DNA of 64,000 bases from contig JAFDYX010000029.1 in assembly GCA_018267215.1 (NCBI GenBank), positions 124,001 to 188,000 of the forward strand, read 5' to 3'. Numbering within the stretch: position 1 is the stretch's first letter; each line of letters starts with the position of its first letter. The stretch comes from Bacteroidota bacterium (GTDB taxonomy: Bacteria; Bacteroidota; Bacteroidia; Cytophagales; Cyclobacteriaceae). The position numbers and the translations under genes are program-made. The notes below the pieces were generated by a model, which ran no database searches, was not told where the DNA came from, and saw only the letters and a list, made by a program, of their open reading frames with translations. Shown piece after piece: positions 53,730-62,316 of this stretch.

Positions 53730-53760
53730 AAACTATCAAAGGAATTACGATGAGCGTGAG

Positions 53761-54441
53761 ATGAAGCAGTTGGTGGTATTAACGGGTGCCGGCATTTCTG
53801 CCGAGAGCGGGCTGGCCACTTTTCGCGATGCGGGCGGATTGTGGGAGGGGTATAAAGTGGAAGATGTGGCCACGCCTGAGGCATGGCAAAGAAATCCTGA
53901 ATTAGTTTTAGAATTTTACAACCAACGCAGAAAAGCGGCACGCGAAGCAAAGCCCAACCGGGCACATCATATTTTGGCTGAACTGCAAAATGATTTTAAT
54001 GTAACCGTCATCACCCAAAATGTAGATGACCTGCACGAACGGGCAGGCTCAAAAAATGTAGTTCACCTCCACGGCAGTTTGTTCGAATCGAGAAGCACAT
54101 CCAATCCGTCATTGATTTATAAAATTGAAGACGATTTAAAACTGGGCGATAAGTGCGCGAAGGGTTCACAGCTACGCCCCAACATTGTGTGGTTTGGTGA
54201 AATGGTGCCCATGATGGCCGTGGCTACAGAGATAGCGGCAACAGCAGATATTTTTTTGGTGGTAGGCACATCGCTGGTAGTTTATCCGGCAGCCGGTCTG
54301 ATTGATTATGTTCCCGATTCTGTACTAAAATTTGTTGTTGATCCAAAAAAGCCCGAAGTCTATCACGTTCCCAATCTTGAATTTATTGTTGAGAAGGCTA
54401 GTGTAGGGATGGAGATGGTGAGAAAAACATTGCGCAATTAG
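53761..54441 (+). CDS. cobB: NAD-dependent protein deacylase (sirtuin) without zinc ribbon
   Basis: A 226-residue Sir2 enzyme that removes acyl groups from lysines using NAD. Motifs: VLTGAGISAESGLATFRDAG, VITQNVDDLHERAG, VHLHGSLF with the catalytic His, and LVVGTSLVVYPAAG. After the LHG motif most sirtuins have two CxxC pairs for zinc; here the segment SRSTSNPSLIYKIEDDLK to LRPNIVWFGE has a single cysteine, so zinc is probably not bound. Otherwise intact. Confidence 0.93.
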   Translation: MKQLVVLTGAGISAESGLATFRDAGGLWEGYKVEDVATPEAWQRNPELVLEFYNQRRKAAREAKPNRAHHILAELQNDFNVTVITQNVDDLHERAGSKNVVHLHGSLFESRSTSNPSLIYKIEDDLKLGDKCAKGSQLRPNIVWFGEMVPMMAVATEIAATADIFLVVGTSLVVYPAAGLIDYVPDSVLKFVVDPKKPEVYHVPNLEFIVEKASVGMEMVRKTLRN

Positions 54442-54498
54442 TTTTTAAAAATATATGTAAAGACAAGGTTGAAGAAGTATAGCATAGTGTATAAATAC

Positions 54499-54524
54499 CG
54501 AAGGCCGCCCGCTGGCAGCCTTCG
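54499..54524. terminator. Hairpin between cobB and DUF2911 gene
   Basis: CGAAGGC and GCCTTCG plus four inner pairs (one G-T) form an 11-bp stem with a 4-base loop between two convergent genes; a bidirectional terminator is likely, though the T-tracts are short. Confidence 0.6.
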
Positions 54525-54551
54525 ATGTAAGAATAAATGAATGATGAAAAA

Positions 54552-55400
54552 TTACTTCAGCGACTTCTGCAACTCTTCGTTCATATTAACATAGTCGCGG
54601 TTTTTGGCAGCCGCAGCTTTTTCGGAAGATTTTTTGGAAGAGGCCAATGCAGCTGCTTTGTTGCCAAGCGCTTTTTCAATACGTGCACGCTGATACCAAA
54701 TCCAAAAAGCATCAGGCGAGGCTTCAGAGGCTTTCACAGCCCACTCTTCTGCTTGCTTCAGGTCTTTGCCATTTTCTAAGTAATAAACCGCAGCCTGGTA
54801 ATAGTTGTTGGGATTTATTTTTGTACTGGCTTCGATAGACTTCATCACTTTCGCATCAAAGTCAACACCGACACTAAATTTTACAGATGTGTTTTCCCAA
54901 GCCAGTTGAACTTTGGCAGACTTACTGTCGTCAGCAATATCTCCGATATTGTAGGTAAGTGTTTCTACTTTTTCAGCCAACTTTTCTGATTTTACTTTGA
55001 AGTTGATGAGCTCTTGGGCTTTGTCGTAGTGTTCGGTATCTCCGCCCAAGTTGATGTCCTTATACAAGGATACAGTCCACTCGCTGGCGCCCGGCCAAGT
55101 GTAGATCAGATATTTTCCGGCAGGCACTTTGTTTCCTTCTACCGTTACATCATCAGAGAAAGAAATAAACGTACCATTGTTGGCACCCGAACGCCAAATG
55201 GTTCCGTACGGCAACAGGAAACCGGCTCCTTCGCCAAAAATTTTTCTTCCCTTTACACGAGGGCGCGAGTAATCAATTTTTACATCGGTAAGTCCAACAG
55301 TAGTAGATACCGACCCGGCAGGGCTGGGCGAAGGTGTTTTTATTTGGCCGAATGCCATCAAAGAAACACCTGCCAAAAAGAGAGATAAGATTGATTTCAT
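54552..55400 (-). CDS. DUF2911 protein with C-terminal TPR
   Basis: A 282-residue exported protein with signal peptide MKSILSLFLAGVSLMAFGQ. The DUF2911 domain (about 30-170) contains TDVKIDYSRPRVKGRKIFG, LLPYGTIWRSGANNGTFISF and PAGKYLIYTWPGASEWTVSL. Two TPR-like helix pairs follow (about 190-265: YQAAVYYLENGKDLKQAEEW and WIWYQRARIEKALGNKAAAL). Role unknown; abundant in Bacteroidota. Convergent with cobB and divergent from the glycosylase gene. Confidence 0.88.
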   Translation of the reverse strand: MKSILSLFLAGVSLMAFGQIKTPSPSPAGSVSTTVGLTDVKIDYSRPRVKGRKIFGEGAGFLLPYGTIWRSGANNGTFISFSDDVTVEGNKVPAGKYLIYTWPGASEWTVSLYKDINLGGDTEHYDKAQELINFKVKSEKLAEKVETLTYNIGDIADDSKSAKVQLAWENTSVKFSVGVDFDAKVMKSIEASTKINPNNYYQAAVYYLENGKDLKQAEEWAVKASEASPDAFWIWYQRARIEKALGNKAAALASSKKSSEKAAAAKNRDYVNMNEELQKSLK

Positions 55401-55516
55401 ATAGTTTGTTTTTTTGCAAATTTAATGTGGAATAGCAGATGACCAAACACTTTGTAGAAAGCAGTATAGATAACGTTATTTTGCATCTTAATTTTAACAG
55501 AACTTTAACATACAGC

Positions 55517-56104
55517 ATGATACTAAGCCAATCATTTTATCTGCGCAAAGATGTAACCGTCATCGCCCGGCAGCTTTTAGGAAAAATTCTTGTTTCAAAA
55601 ACAAATCGGCAACTGACTAGCGGCATGATTGTAGAGACAGAGGCGTATTCTGAAATAGAAAAAGGAAGCCATGCCCATAGAGGGAAAACAAAACGCAACG
55701 AGGTAATGTTTGGGATGGGAGGCGTAGCCTACGTGTACTTGTGCTATGGCGTACACGAAATGTTTAATGTGGTAACGAACACAGAAAATAAAGCTGACGC
55801 CATTCTGATACGGGCACTACAACCGGTGGATGGCATAGAGTGGATGATGGAACGGGCAGGCTCAACTTCTTCAAAAAAAATAACTTCGGGGCCGGGCAAA
55901 CTGACAAAGGCGATGGGCATCGGGCGAAAACAAAATGGCAACTCGCTGGTTGATGGTTCAATCTGGATAGAAGACCGTGGCTTGCGCGTAAGCCGTCAGG
56001 AAATTGTAACAACCACACGCATTGGCATAGACTATGCGGGAGAAGACGCACAGTTGCTCTGGCGTTTTTTTGTAAAAGGAAATAAATGGGTGAGCAAATA
56101 TTAA
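55517..56104 (+). CDS. DNA-3-methyladenine glycosylase (AAG/MPG)
   Basis: Removes 3-methyladenine, hypoxanthine and related damaged bases. Signatures: RQLLGKILVSK, GMIVETEAYSEIEKGSHAHR, VYLCYGVHEMFNVVTN, ILIRALQPVDGIE and SGPGKLTKAMGIG. The start used gives 195 residues, the family norm, and lies after promoter-like sequence; an ATG 26 codons upstream would add a leader without family support. Confidence 0.92.
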   Translation: MILSQSFYLRKDVTVIARQLLGKILVSKTNRQLTSGMIVETEAYSEIEKGSHAHRGKTKRNEVMFGMGGVAYVYLCYGVHEMFNVVTNTENKADAILIRALQPVDGIEWMMERAGSTSSKKITSGPGKLTKAMGIGRKQNGNSLVDGSIWIEDRGLRVSRQEIVTTTRIGIDYAGEDAQLLWRFFVKGNKWVSKY

Positions 56105-56147
56105 TTGAGTATTTCCTTAATTTGCCGGACAGACATCATAAAAAAAT

Positions 56148-57689
56148 ATGACAGTTCGATTGATCGCACTGATAGTACTTATTGGTTGTGGCCATGTTTT
56201 GGCTCAGAAGGTTACACCTGCTCCGTTTCGGCTTGTTAATTCGCCTTACGATGAACAAGCGCCTGTTATTTCGCCCGATGGCAAAACCATGTATCTAACC
56301 ATTGCCAATCACCCACAAAACATAGGAGGGAAGCGCGATGCCGGAGATATTTGGGTTTCGTTGTTTATGGATGGTCAGTGGCAGCCGCCCATACATGCTG
56401 GCCAAGCACTCAACAATGCAGGTTACAATGCCGTGGCAGGTTTCAGTGCCGATGGCTCCACACTTTTTTTACTCGGCCATTATGAAAAAAATGGCGAGAT
56501 AGCCCGAACACAAGGTATTTCTTTTTGCAGAAAAAATGAGTCGGGGTGGACAAGCCCTGAGAATATTTCTATTCCCTATTTTTTAAATCGTTCGGATCAT
56601 TTTTCGGGCATGATCAGCAAAGATGGCAACACATTTGTTTTTGCGGCCGAATCATACGGCACAAGAGGCGTAGAAGATATTTATGTGAGTTTGAAAAAAG
56701 ACGGGCGGTGGAGCGATGCTATTAATTTAGGATCGGTGATCAACACACCTTATCAGGAATGGACTCCGGCACTCAGCGATGATGGCCGTACACTTTTCTT
56801 TTCGTCTAATGGAAGAAAGGGATTGGGCGGCTTCGATATTTTTATGTCTATCCGTTTGGATGACAGTTGGACAAACTGGTCGGAGCCGGTGAATGTAGGA
56901 GAGCCGCGCAACTCAGAGGCACGCGATTTGTATTTTCGATCTGATGCAACTCCGTCAGTTTTTACAACCACCCGCGACAGCGACCGCTATGGAAATATCT
57001 TTGCGTGGTATGACTCTGCCCACACTGTGAAAATGGACACCATCAAAATGGTTGAAAAAAAATATCCATCGAAGGGTGCATTTAAAAAGGTAACAATATA
57101 TGGACTGGTAACAAGTGCTAAAGCAGGCAATAAGCTAAACGCACGATTATATTTTAAAACAGATTCTTTGCAACTGCAAGCAGTCAGTGCCGATGGAAAA
57201 TTTCAAATCATCATTCCGTCAACGAAAATTTACCATATCGAAATTCAGTCACCGGGTTTTGTAAATCTTTCTGAGAAGTTAGATATCCACACCTACGAAC
57301 TACAAACGCTGGAGATGAATTTTAAGCTGCAACCTATTGAAGTGGGTACGGTGGTCAACTTAAAAAATATTTTGTTTGTGGTGGGCACAACAACCTTACT
57401 GGCTGAATCTTATCCGGAGTTAGACGTAGTGCAAAGTTTTTTGCTAAATAACCCGAATGTGGAAATTATGTTGGAGGGGCATACTGATAATCGAGGAAAC
57501 GCAGAGGCTAATCTCATTTTGTCAAGGCAGCGGGTAGAGGTGATCAAAAAATACTTAGTATCCAAAGGCATCCCAGCCAAACGCATTAAAGGCAAAGGAT
57601 ATGGCGGCACCAAGCCGGTAACCACCGCAGATAACGAAGAGGCACGGAAACTCAACAGACGGGTGGAGTTTGTGATAGTGAAAGACTGA
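56148..57689 (+). CDS. PD40-repeat OmpA-family outer membrane protein
   Basis: A 513-residue exported protein with signal peptide MTVRLIALIVLIGCGHVLAQ. The N-terminal half is a beta-propeller of PD40/WD40-like repeats (APVISPDGKTMYLTIA, GFSADGSTLFLLGHYE, ALSDDGRTLFFSSNGRKG). A CarboxypepD_reg-like beta segment follows (about 320-395). The C-terminal OmpA domain binds peptidoglycan: VQSFLLNNPNVEIMLEGHTD, NLILSRQRVEVIKKYL, RIKGKGYGGTKPV and LNRRVEFVI. It probably links envelope glycan to a surface or periplasmic complex; T9SS/PorE-like architecture is possible (inference). Confidence 0.9.
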   Translation: MTVRLIALIVLIGCGHVLAQKVTPAPFRLVNSPYDEQAPVISPDGKTMYLTIANHPQNIGGKRDAGDIWVSLFMDGQWQPPIHAGQALNNAGYNAVAGFSADGSTLFLLGHYEKNGEIARTQGISFCRKNESGWTSPENISIPYFLNRSDHFSGMISKDGNTFVFAAESYGTRGVEDIYVSLKKDGRWSDAINLGSVINTPYQEWTPALSDDGRTLFFSSNGRKGLGGFDIFMSIRLDDSWTNWSEPVNVGEPRNSEARDLYFRSDATPSVFTTTRDSDRYGNIFAWYDSAHTVKMDTIKMVEKKYPSKGAFKKVTIYGLVTSAKAGNKLNARLYFKTDSLQLQAVSADGKFQIIIPSTKIYHIEIQSPGFVNLSEKLDIHTYELQTLEMNFKLQPIEVGTVVNLKNILFVVGTTTLLAESYPELDVVQSFLLNNPNVEIMLEGHTDNRGNAEANLILSRQRVEVIKKYLVSKGIPAKRIKGKGYGGTKPVTTADNEEARKLNRRVEFVIVKD

Positions 57690-57706
57690 TGCCGGATTTT
57701 AATGAC

Positions 57707-59395
57707 TCAATACCCGGCAGCGGTGTCGTCTCCGCGCGTATGGTCGGCACCACCTTCTAATTTTCCATTCTTTAGTACAAGGATAGCATCTACACGGCCG
57801 ATGGCCTGTCGGTTTACAATCTTATGCCCCATTTTTACCAGCGCAAGGCTGTCGTTGGTGGTCAGCCCTCGTTTCTCTACGGCCACTACATCAGGAAGCC
57901 ACTGGCTATGGAAACGTTTGGCATCTACGGCTTGCTGCATCCCCATGTCATGCTCGATTACATTGAGGACGGTTTGAAAAACTGAAGTGATGATGGTTGA
58001 CCCACCGGGCGTGCCGACAACCATAAATAGCTGATGATTTTTTTCTACGATGGTAGGCGTCATGGCGCTCAGCATCCGTTTGTTGGGTTCTATGCTGTTG
58101 GCTTTGGCGCCCAAAACCCCAAACATATTGGGCACACCGGGTTTGACGCTGAAGTCGTCCATTTCGTTGTTGAGAAAAAAACCGGAGCCGGCCACCACCA
58201 CATTAGAACCAAACCAGCCGTTGAGCGTAGTGGTAACAGCCACGGCATTCCCATGAGAATCTACAATAGAAAAATGGGTGGTCTCTTCTGATTCATATCC
58301 GGCAATTTTCCCTTCTTTCACTTGGCTGCTCGGTGTAGCCTGCTCGGGATTAAAAGTACTCATCCGCTCATCGTTATACTGGTCGTTTAAAAGTTCTTTG
58401 ACGGGCACTTTGTAGAAATCGGGGTCGCCCAAATATTTCGTGCGGTCGGCATACACTCTGCGCTCGGCTTCCACCATGAGGTGAACAGTCTTTACATGAT
58501 TGAAGCCCCATGATTTGATAGGGTAGGGCTCTACACTCTTGAGCAGTTGAATCAGGCAAATGCCCCCGCTTGATGAAGGAGGCATAGAAATAATTTTGTA
58601 ATCCTTGTAAACGCCCGTAACGGGCTCGCGCCAAACCGATTTATAATTTTTTAAATCTTCCAGCGTGATAATTCCTTTTCCTCTTTGCATCTCAGCCACC
58701 AGGTCATCGGCAGTTTTGCCTTCATAAAACCCGGCTCTGCCCTGATCGCGGACGCGCTCTAACGTGTGACCCAAGTCAGTCCATTTTACAATGTCGCCAG
58801 CTTTCCAATTATCCTTTAACAAAAAATTCGGTTTTACCGTATTGTATTTAATAAGATCAGGTTGCGATTCATTAAACCATTTAGCTTCGCGTGAAGTGAG
58901 CGTAACACCATTCATGGCCAAGTCAATGGCAGGTTGAACTAAATCTTTCCAGGGTAGTGTCCCTAATTTTTTGTGCGCCTCCACCATGCCATCAACAGAA
59001 CCGGGAACACCCGAAGCCAGATGTCCTATCAAACTCAACCCAGGAATAACATTACCATCTTTGTCGAGGTACATATTTTTAGATGCTTTGGCAGGTGCTT
59101 TTTCGCGATAGTCTAATGCATAGAGCGAGCCGTCTTTCTGGCGCACCACCATAAAGCCACCTCCGCCAATATTACCGGCTGCCGGAAAAACAACCGCTAA
59201 TGCAAACTGAACGGCAATGGCAGCATCTACCGCATTACCACCTTTTTTTAAAATAGCAACACCCACCTGCGAGGCCAACGCATGAGCCGAAACAACCATG
59301 GCGGAGTCAGCCACTAAGCCTAAACTTTTTTGGTGCTCTTGCGACTGACAAGCAAAGGCGCCCCATACCAATAAAAGAATGAATAAGCGTTTCAT
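57707..59395 (-). CDS. ggt: Gamma-glutamyltransferase lipoprotein
   Basis: A 562-residue Ntn-hydrolase that cleaves glutathione or other gamma-glutamyl compounds. Lipoprotein-like leader [19 protein letters not shown]. The large subunit opens [20 protein letters not shown]. The self-cleavage and catalytic nucleophile is Thr372 in [10 protein letters not shown], followed by [16 protein letters not shown] and [13 protein letters not shown]. Start chosen at the ATG that begins the lipobox leader. The stop is 17 bases from that of the PD40-OmpA gene. Confidence 0.95.
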   Translation of the reverse strand: MKRLFILLLVWGAFACQSQEHQKSLGLVADSAMVVSAHALASQVGVAILKKGGNAVDAAIAVQFALAVVFPAAGNIGGGGFMVVRQKDGSLYALDYREKAPAKASKNMYLDKDGNVIPGLSLIGHLASGVPGSVDGMVEAHKKLGTLPWKDLVQPAIDLAMNGVTLTSREAKWFNESQPDLIKYNTVKPNFLLKDNWKAGDIVKWTDLGHTLERVRDQGRAGFYEGKTADDLVAEMQRGKGIITLEDLKNYKSVWREPVTGVYKDYKIISMPPSSSGGICLIQLLKSVEPYPIKSWGFNHVKTVHLMVEAERRVYADRTKYLGDPDFYKVPVKELLNDQYNDERMSTFNPEQATPSSQVKEGKIAGYESEETTHFSIVDSHGNAVAVTTTLNGWFGSNVVVAGSGFFLNNEMDDFSVKPGVPNMFGVLGAKANSIEPNKRMLSAMTPTIVEKNHQLFMVVGTPGGSTIITSVFQTVLNVIEHDMGMQQAVDAKRFHSQWLPDVVAVEKRGLTTNDSLALVKMGHKIVNRQAIGRVDAILVLKNGKLEGGADHTRGDDTAAGY

Positions 59396-59485
59396 GGAAT
59401 TTATATCTGGTTTGAACTCTAAAAATATTATTTCCTTATCAAACAATAGTAACTTACGCAAAACATTTTATTACCAATACACATC

Positions 59486-60115
59486 ATGGGATTGCGGAAA
59501 GAAAAAGCTGCCCGCCTGAAACTGGCTATATTAGATGCTACACTCAAACTTATCGGAAAAAAATCTTTTGACGACCTGTATGTAGATGAAATTTGTGCGA
59601 AAGTAAAAATATCGAAAGTAACATTGTTTAGTTACTTTCCACAAAAAGAAGATATTCTGCTTTATTATTTTAGGCTGTGGTGTTTGAAAAGGGCTGTAGA
59701 GTTAGCAGAGAAACCAAAGGAAGGCATTAACGGAATTTATTTTTTGTTCGATAGACTGAGCGAAGACTGCGAAGCAAACCCCGGAATCATTTTAAGTTTA
59801 TTTGCTTATCTGGCAGACCTGAAGCGGAACCCGAAACCTTTTCCGGTGAAGACAGAAGAAAAAAAATTACTGTATCCGCACATAGAAAATATCCAAGGTA
59901 TCGAAATTCAGTCGGTAGATCAGATGTTTGAAAAATTTTCGCTGGAAGCAATCTTTAAAAAAGAAATTACCAAAACTTCTTCTACCCGCGATATTGCCCA
60001 CCTGCTGATTTCTATCTTTTATGGCTCGGTAGTAACAGCACATATCAACCAGATAGCTCCGCTAAAAATATTCTTTAGAAAGAATCTGGATTTTGTACTG
60101 AAGGGGTTGCAATAA
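59486..60115 (+). CDS. TetR/AcrR-family transcriptional regulator
   Basis: A 209-residue repressor-type regulator. The helix-turn-helix occupies about residues 10-60: AILDATLKLIGKKSFDDLYV, then ICAKVKISKVTLFSYFPQKE (recognition helix and the typical FxYFxxKE end). The C-terminal ligand domain is mostly helical and unrecognised. The target is unknown; ggt is divergent with 90 bases between start codons, and the enoyl-CoA hydratase gene lies downstream. Its stop directly abuts the convergent small lipoprotein. Confidence 0.88.
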   Translation: MGLRKEKAARLKLAILDATLKLIGKKSFDDLYVDEICAKVKISKVTLFSYFPQKEDILLYYFRLWCLKRAVELAEKPKEGINGIYFLFDRLSEDCEANPGIILSLFAYLADLKRNPKPFPVKTEEKKLLYPHIENIQGIEIQSVDQMFEKFSLEAIFKKEITKTSSTRDIAHLLISIFYGSVVTAHINQIAPLKIFFRKNLDFVLKGLQ

Positions 60116-60322
60116 CTAACGCAACGTTTCCATTTTTGTCGTGCGTCTCTTCAAGAGACGAATGTGCCGTGCGCCCACAGGTATATCAATGACATACTTA
60201 TTTCCTGCCGGCCAGATTTTGTGTGTTTTAGGCCGAAGTACCTGTGTCTTGTTTTTTGAGGAACGGCACGACACGAGGAGGCAAAGAGATAATAGCAATA
60301 TCAGGGATAAGGCGCGCGCCAT
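60116..60322 (-). CDS. Tiny lipoprotein, hypothetical
   Basis: A 68-residue lipoprotein with a clean leader: MARALSLILLLSLCLLVSC, lipobox LVSC, then about 49 mature residues rich in K and R. No family recognised. The 3' half contains a perfect palindrome, CGTCTCTT-C-AAGAGACG (60144-60160). Its stop abuts the TetR stop with no gap. It could also be a remnant of a larger gene. Confidence 0.55.
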   Translation of the reverse strand: MARALSLILLLSLCLLVSCRSSKNKTQVLRPKTHKIWPAGNKYVIDIPVGARHIRLLKRRTTKMETLR

Positions 60323-60409
60323 GTAGGGTTTTAATTGTTCTAAAAATAGCTTTTTATTTTTTTATACAACAGGTAACTTGGCGAGGTATTAAAATATATC
60401 CTGTTAAGT

Positions 60410-61192
60410 ATGAACTTTCAGTTTATCAAATATCATGTAGCCGGAGGCATAGCCACCATTATCCTTAACCGCCCGGAAGTTTACAATGCGCTAAATGATG
60501 AAATTACTTTTGAGCTTCAGGATGCACTGAAGGCTGTAGCCAAAGACGAGCAAGTGCGCGTGGTGGTGTTGACAGGCGAAGGAAAAGCATTTTGCTCCGG
60601 CCAAGATTTGAAGGCTTCGTCTGGCGCAGGCAAGCGCTCGTTTAAAGAATCGTTGACCAAACGCTACAATCCACTTATTATGGGCATGCGTCATTTGCCG
60701 AAGCCCATCATTTGTAAACTGAATGGAGTGGCGGCCGGTGCAGGCTGTTCGATAGCATTAGCTTGCGATATCATTGTGGCTGCGTCAACAGCCACTTTAA
60801 TAGAAGTATTTATCAACATTGGGTTGGTACCCGATTCAGGATCAAGTTATTTTCTGCCTCGTGCAATTGGTACGGTCAAGGCTTTTGAGCTTTGCAGTAT
60901 GGGTACGAAAGTAAGTGCGGCTGAGGCGCTGCGATTAGGGCTGATTAATCAAATAGCAGAAGAAGGGAAATTAGAGGAGGCCGTAAAACGTTACACCGAT
61001 TATTTTGCGCAGGCGCCTACCAAAGCAATCGGGCTGATCAAAAAAATGTTGAGCAAGTCAGCCGTTTCTTCGCTGGAAGAAATGTTGGAGTACGAAGCAT
61101 ACCTTCAGGAGATTGCCGGCACAACAATAGATCACCGGGAAGGTGTGCAAGCATTTTTGGAAAAAAGAAAGCCGGTATTCACCGGCAAATGA
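60410..61192 (+). CDS. Enoyl-CoA hydratase/isomerase family protein, PaaG-like
   Basis: A 260-residue crotonase-fold enzyme. Motifs: ATIILNRPEVYNALNDEI, VVVLTGEGKAFCSGQDLKA, CKLNGVAAGAGCSIALACDI and the IGLVPDSGSSYFLPRAIG active-site loop, where Asp is in the place used by PaaG 1,2-epoxyphenylacetyl-CoA isomerase rather than the second Glu of hydratases. No other paa genes are nearby. It may act in aromatic or fatty acid degradation; the TetR gene upstream may regulate it. Confidence 0.85.
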   Translation: MNFQFIKYHVAGGIATIILNRPEVYNALNDEITFELQDALKAVAKDEQVRVVVLTGEGKAFCSGQDLKASSGAGKRSFKESLTKRYNPLIMGMRHLPKPIICKLNGVAAGAGCSIALACDIIVAASTATLIEVFINIGLVPDSGSSYFLPRAIGTVKAFELCSMGTKVSAAEALRLGLINQIAEEGKLEEAVKRYTDYFAQAPTKAIGLIKKMLSKSAVSSLEEMLEYEAYLQEIAGTTIDHREGVQAFLEKRKPVFTGK

Positions 61193-61193
61193 T

Positions 61194-61931
61194 TTACAAT
61201 CCGTTGAGCGAAATACCGATAGTCATTACATTCATGCCCGTTTGCGAGGGACCTGAGTTTCCTGAAAAATAGGGCGATAGATTATATTGATAGAATAAGT
61301 TGAAATTGCCGATACCCACACGGGTGTAAAATCCATACCGGAGCTGGTTCAGACCGTGCGTTTGTTTATCTTTATAAACTCCGTTTACCCCATTCATTGA
61401 ATATTTTATTTTGGTGTGGCTGTCCATCAAAAAGCCTACCCGACCACCAACAGAAAAATTAAACCCGCTAGCGGGGTTTTTGGGGTTAGTGTCGAACCTG
61501 AATTCCACCGGCATCAGATCAAAATAATTGGCTACGAGCATACTTTTCTGTACACTTACCGAACCCGATGCGAAGAAAGCCAACTGAGTAATCGGCACCA
61601 AGTCGTACGATCCGTCTTGCCCTATTTGCGAACTCAGCGTATAGTTGTTAGTGAATTTAAACCGTTCGAAAGCAAACCCGCCCCCTGGGTTGTAGCTGAA
61701 TTTGGAATTGCCGATTTGGATCGGGTAATGATAGTACACATTTAATGTGCGCGATCCCCAAAAGCCCTGATTAAAAAAAGCAGGGCGGCTCATGCCATTA
61801 TTAAACCCGAGGTCAACCAGGAAAAACCCGGGAATGTCGGGGCGGTAGGCTTTTTTCTTTTTCTCTTGGGTATAGGCCATTGAAAAAATACAGAACACTA
61901 AAATGGCTGTAACAAAATATTTCTTAGTCAT
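61194..61931 (-). CDS. Putative outer membrane beta-barrel protein
   Basis: A 245-residue protein with signal peptide MTKKYFVTAILVFCIFSMAYTQ and a C-terminal series of amphipathic strands (GFYTRVGIGNFNLFYQYNLS, then TIGISL near the end), matching small Bacteroidota outer membrane proteins. The chosen ATG starts the signal peptide; a frame-extending upstream segment of 14 residues is not signal-like. A -7 box TATTTTTG lies 18 bases upstream (61950-61957). Function unknown. Its stop is one base from the stop of the enoyl-CoA hydratase gene. Confidence 0.75.
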   Translation of the reverse strand: MTKKYFVTAILVFCIFSMAYTQEKKKKAYRPDIPGFFLVDLGFNNGMSRPAFFNQGFWGSRTLNVYYHYPIQIGNSKFSYNPGGGFAFERFKFTNNYTLSSQIGQDGSYDLVPITQLAFFASGSVSVQKSMLVANYFDLMPVEFRFDTNPKNPASGFNFSVGGRVGFLMDSHTKIKYSMNGVNGVYKDKQTHGLNQLRYGFYTRVGIGNFNLFYQYNLSPYFSGNSGPSQTGMNVMTIGISLNGL

Positions 61932-62090
61932 TTTATTTTTTTGAACCGGCAAAAATACATTTTTAACTGACAAATCTCACTTTTATTAAAGAGTGAATTG
62001 CAAGTATAAAAGTTTTATGAAGGAAAGACTTCATGTTACCGTACCGATAGATTGACATCGTTTTAAAATAAATCTCGATTTATTAAATCG

Positions 62091-62121
62091 TTTGGTGAAC
62101 GGATTTATTCTCTTAAATTTG
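62091..62121 (+). promoter_or_regulatory. tRNA-Arg promoter (TTTG-N19-TAAATTTG)
   Basis: TTTG at 62091-62094 and TAAATTTG at 62114-62121 are separated by exactly 19 bases. The box ends 20 bases before the tRNA, the same geometry as the tRNA-Glu promoter. Confidence 0.78.
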
Positions 62122-62141
62122 CCGCTTTGTAATTTTTACCC

Positions 62142-62215
62142 GGGCCCGTAGCTTAACTGAATAGAGCATCTGACTACGGATCAGAAGGTTGGGGGTTTGA
62201 CTCCCTCCGGGCCCA
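62142..62215 (+). tRNA. tRNA-Arg (anticodon ACG)
   Basis: A complete cloverleaf: acceptor GGGCCCG with CGGGCCC and discriminator A, anticodon stem TCTGA/TCAGA, loop CTACGGA with anticodon ACG, T arm GGGGG-TTTGACT-CCCTC. CCA is not encoded. Preceded by a promoter and followed by a probable terminator. Confidence 0.96.
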
Positions 62216-62233
62216 CTAAAATGATTAGTCGTT

Positions 62234-62264
62234 AGGTTAGCTGTGGTTTGAGCCTACCTTTTTT
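62234..62264 (+). terminator. Probable terminator after tRNA-Arg
   Basis: AGGTTAGC and GCCTACCT pair imperfectly (AGGT with ACCT and GC with GC) and are followed by six T. It lies 18 bases past the tRNA. Confidence 0.5.
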
Positions 62265-62316
62265 AAACTTTTTAAAGCAATAAAGCATCATTACTTCTGT
62301 TAAGGTAAAATTGAGA

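Noticed and set aside
55439-55516. Extended N-terminus of the 3-methyladenine glycosylase
   Set aside because: The 26 extra residues have no family counterpart and overlap likely promoter sequence; the internal ATG gives the normal length.
60141-60468. Plus-strand frames over the tiny lipoprotein and before the enoyl-CoA hydratase gene
   Set aside because: They lack signal peptides or motifs and oppose a frame with a clean lipoprotein leader.
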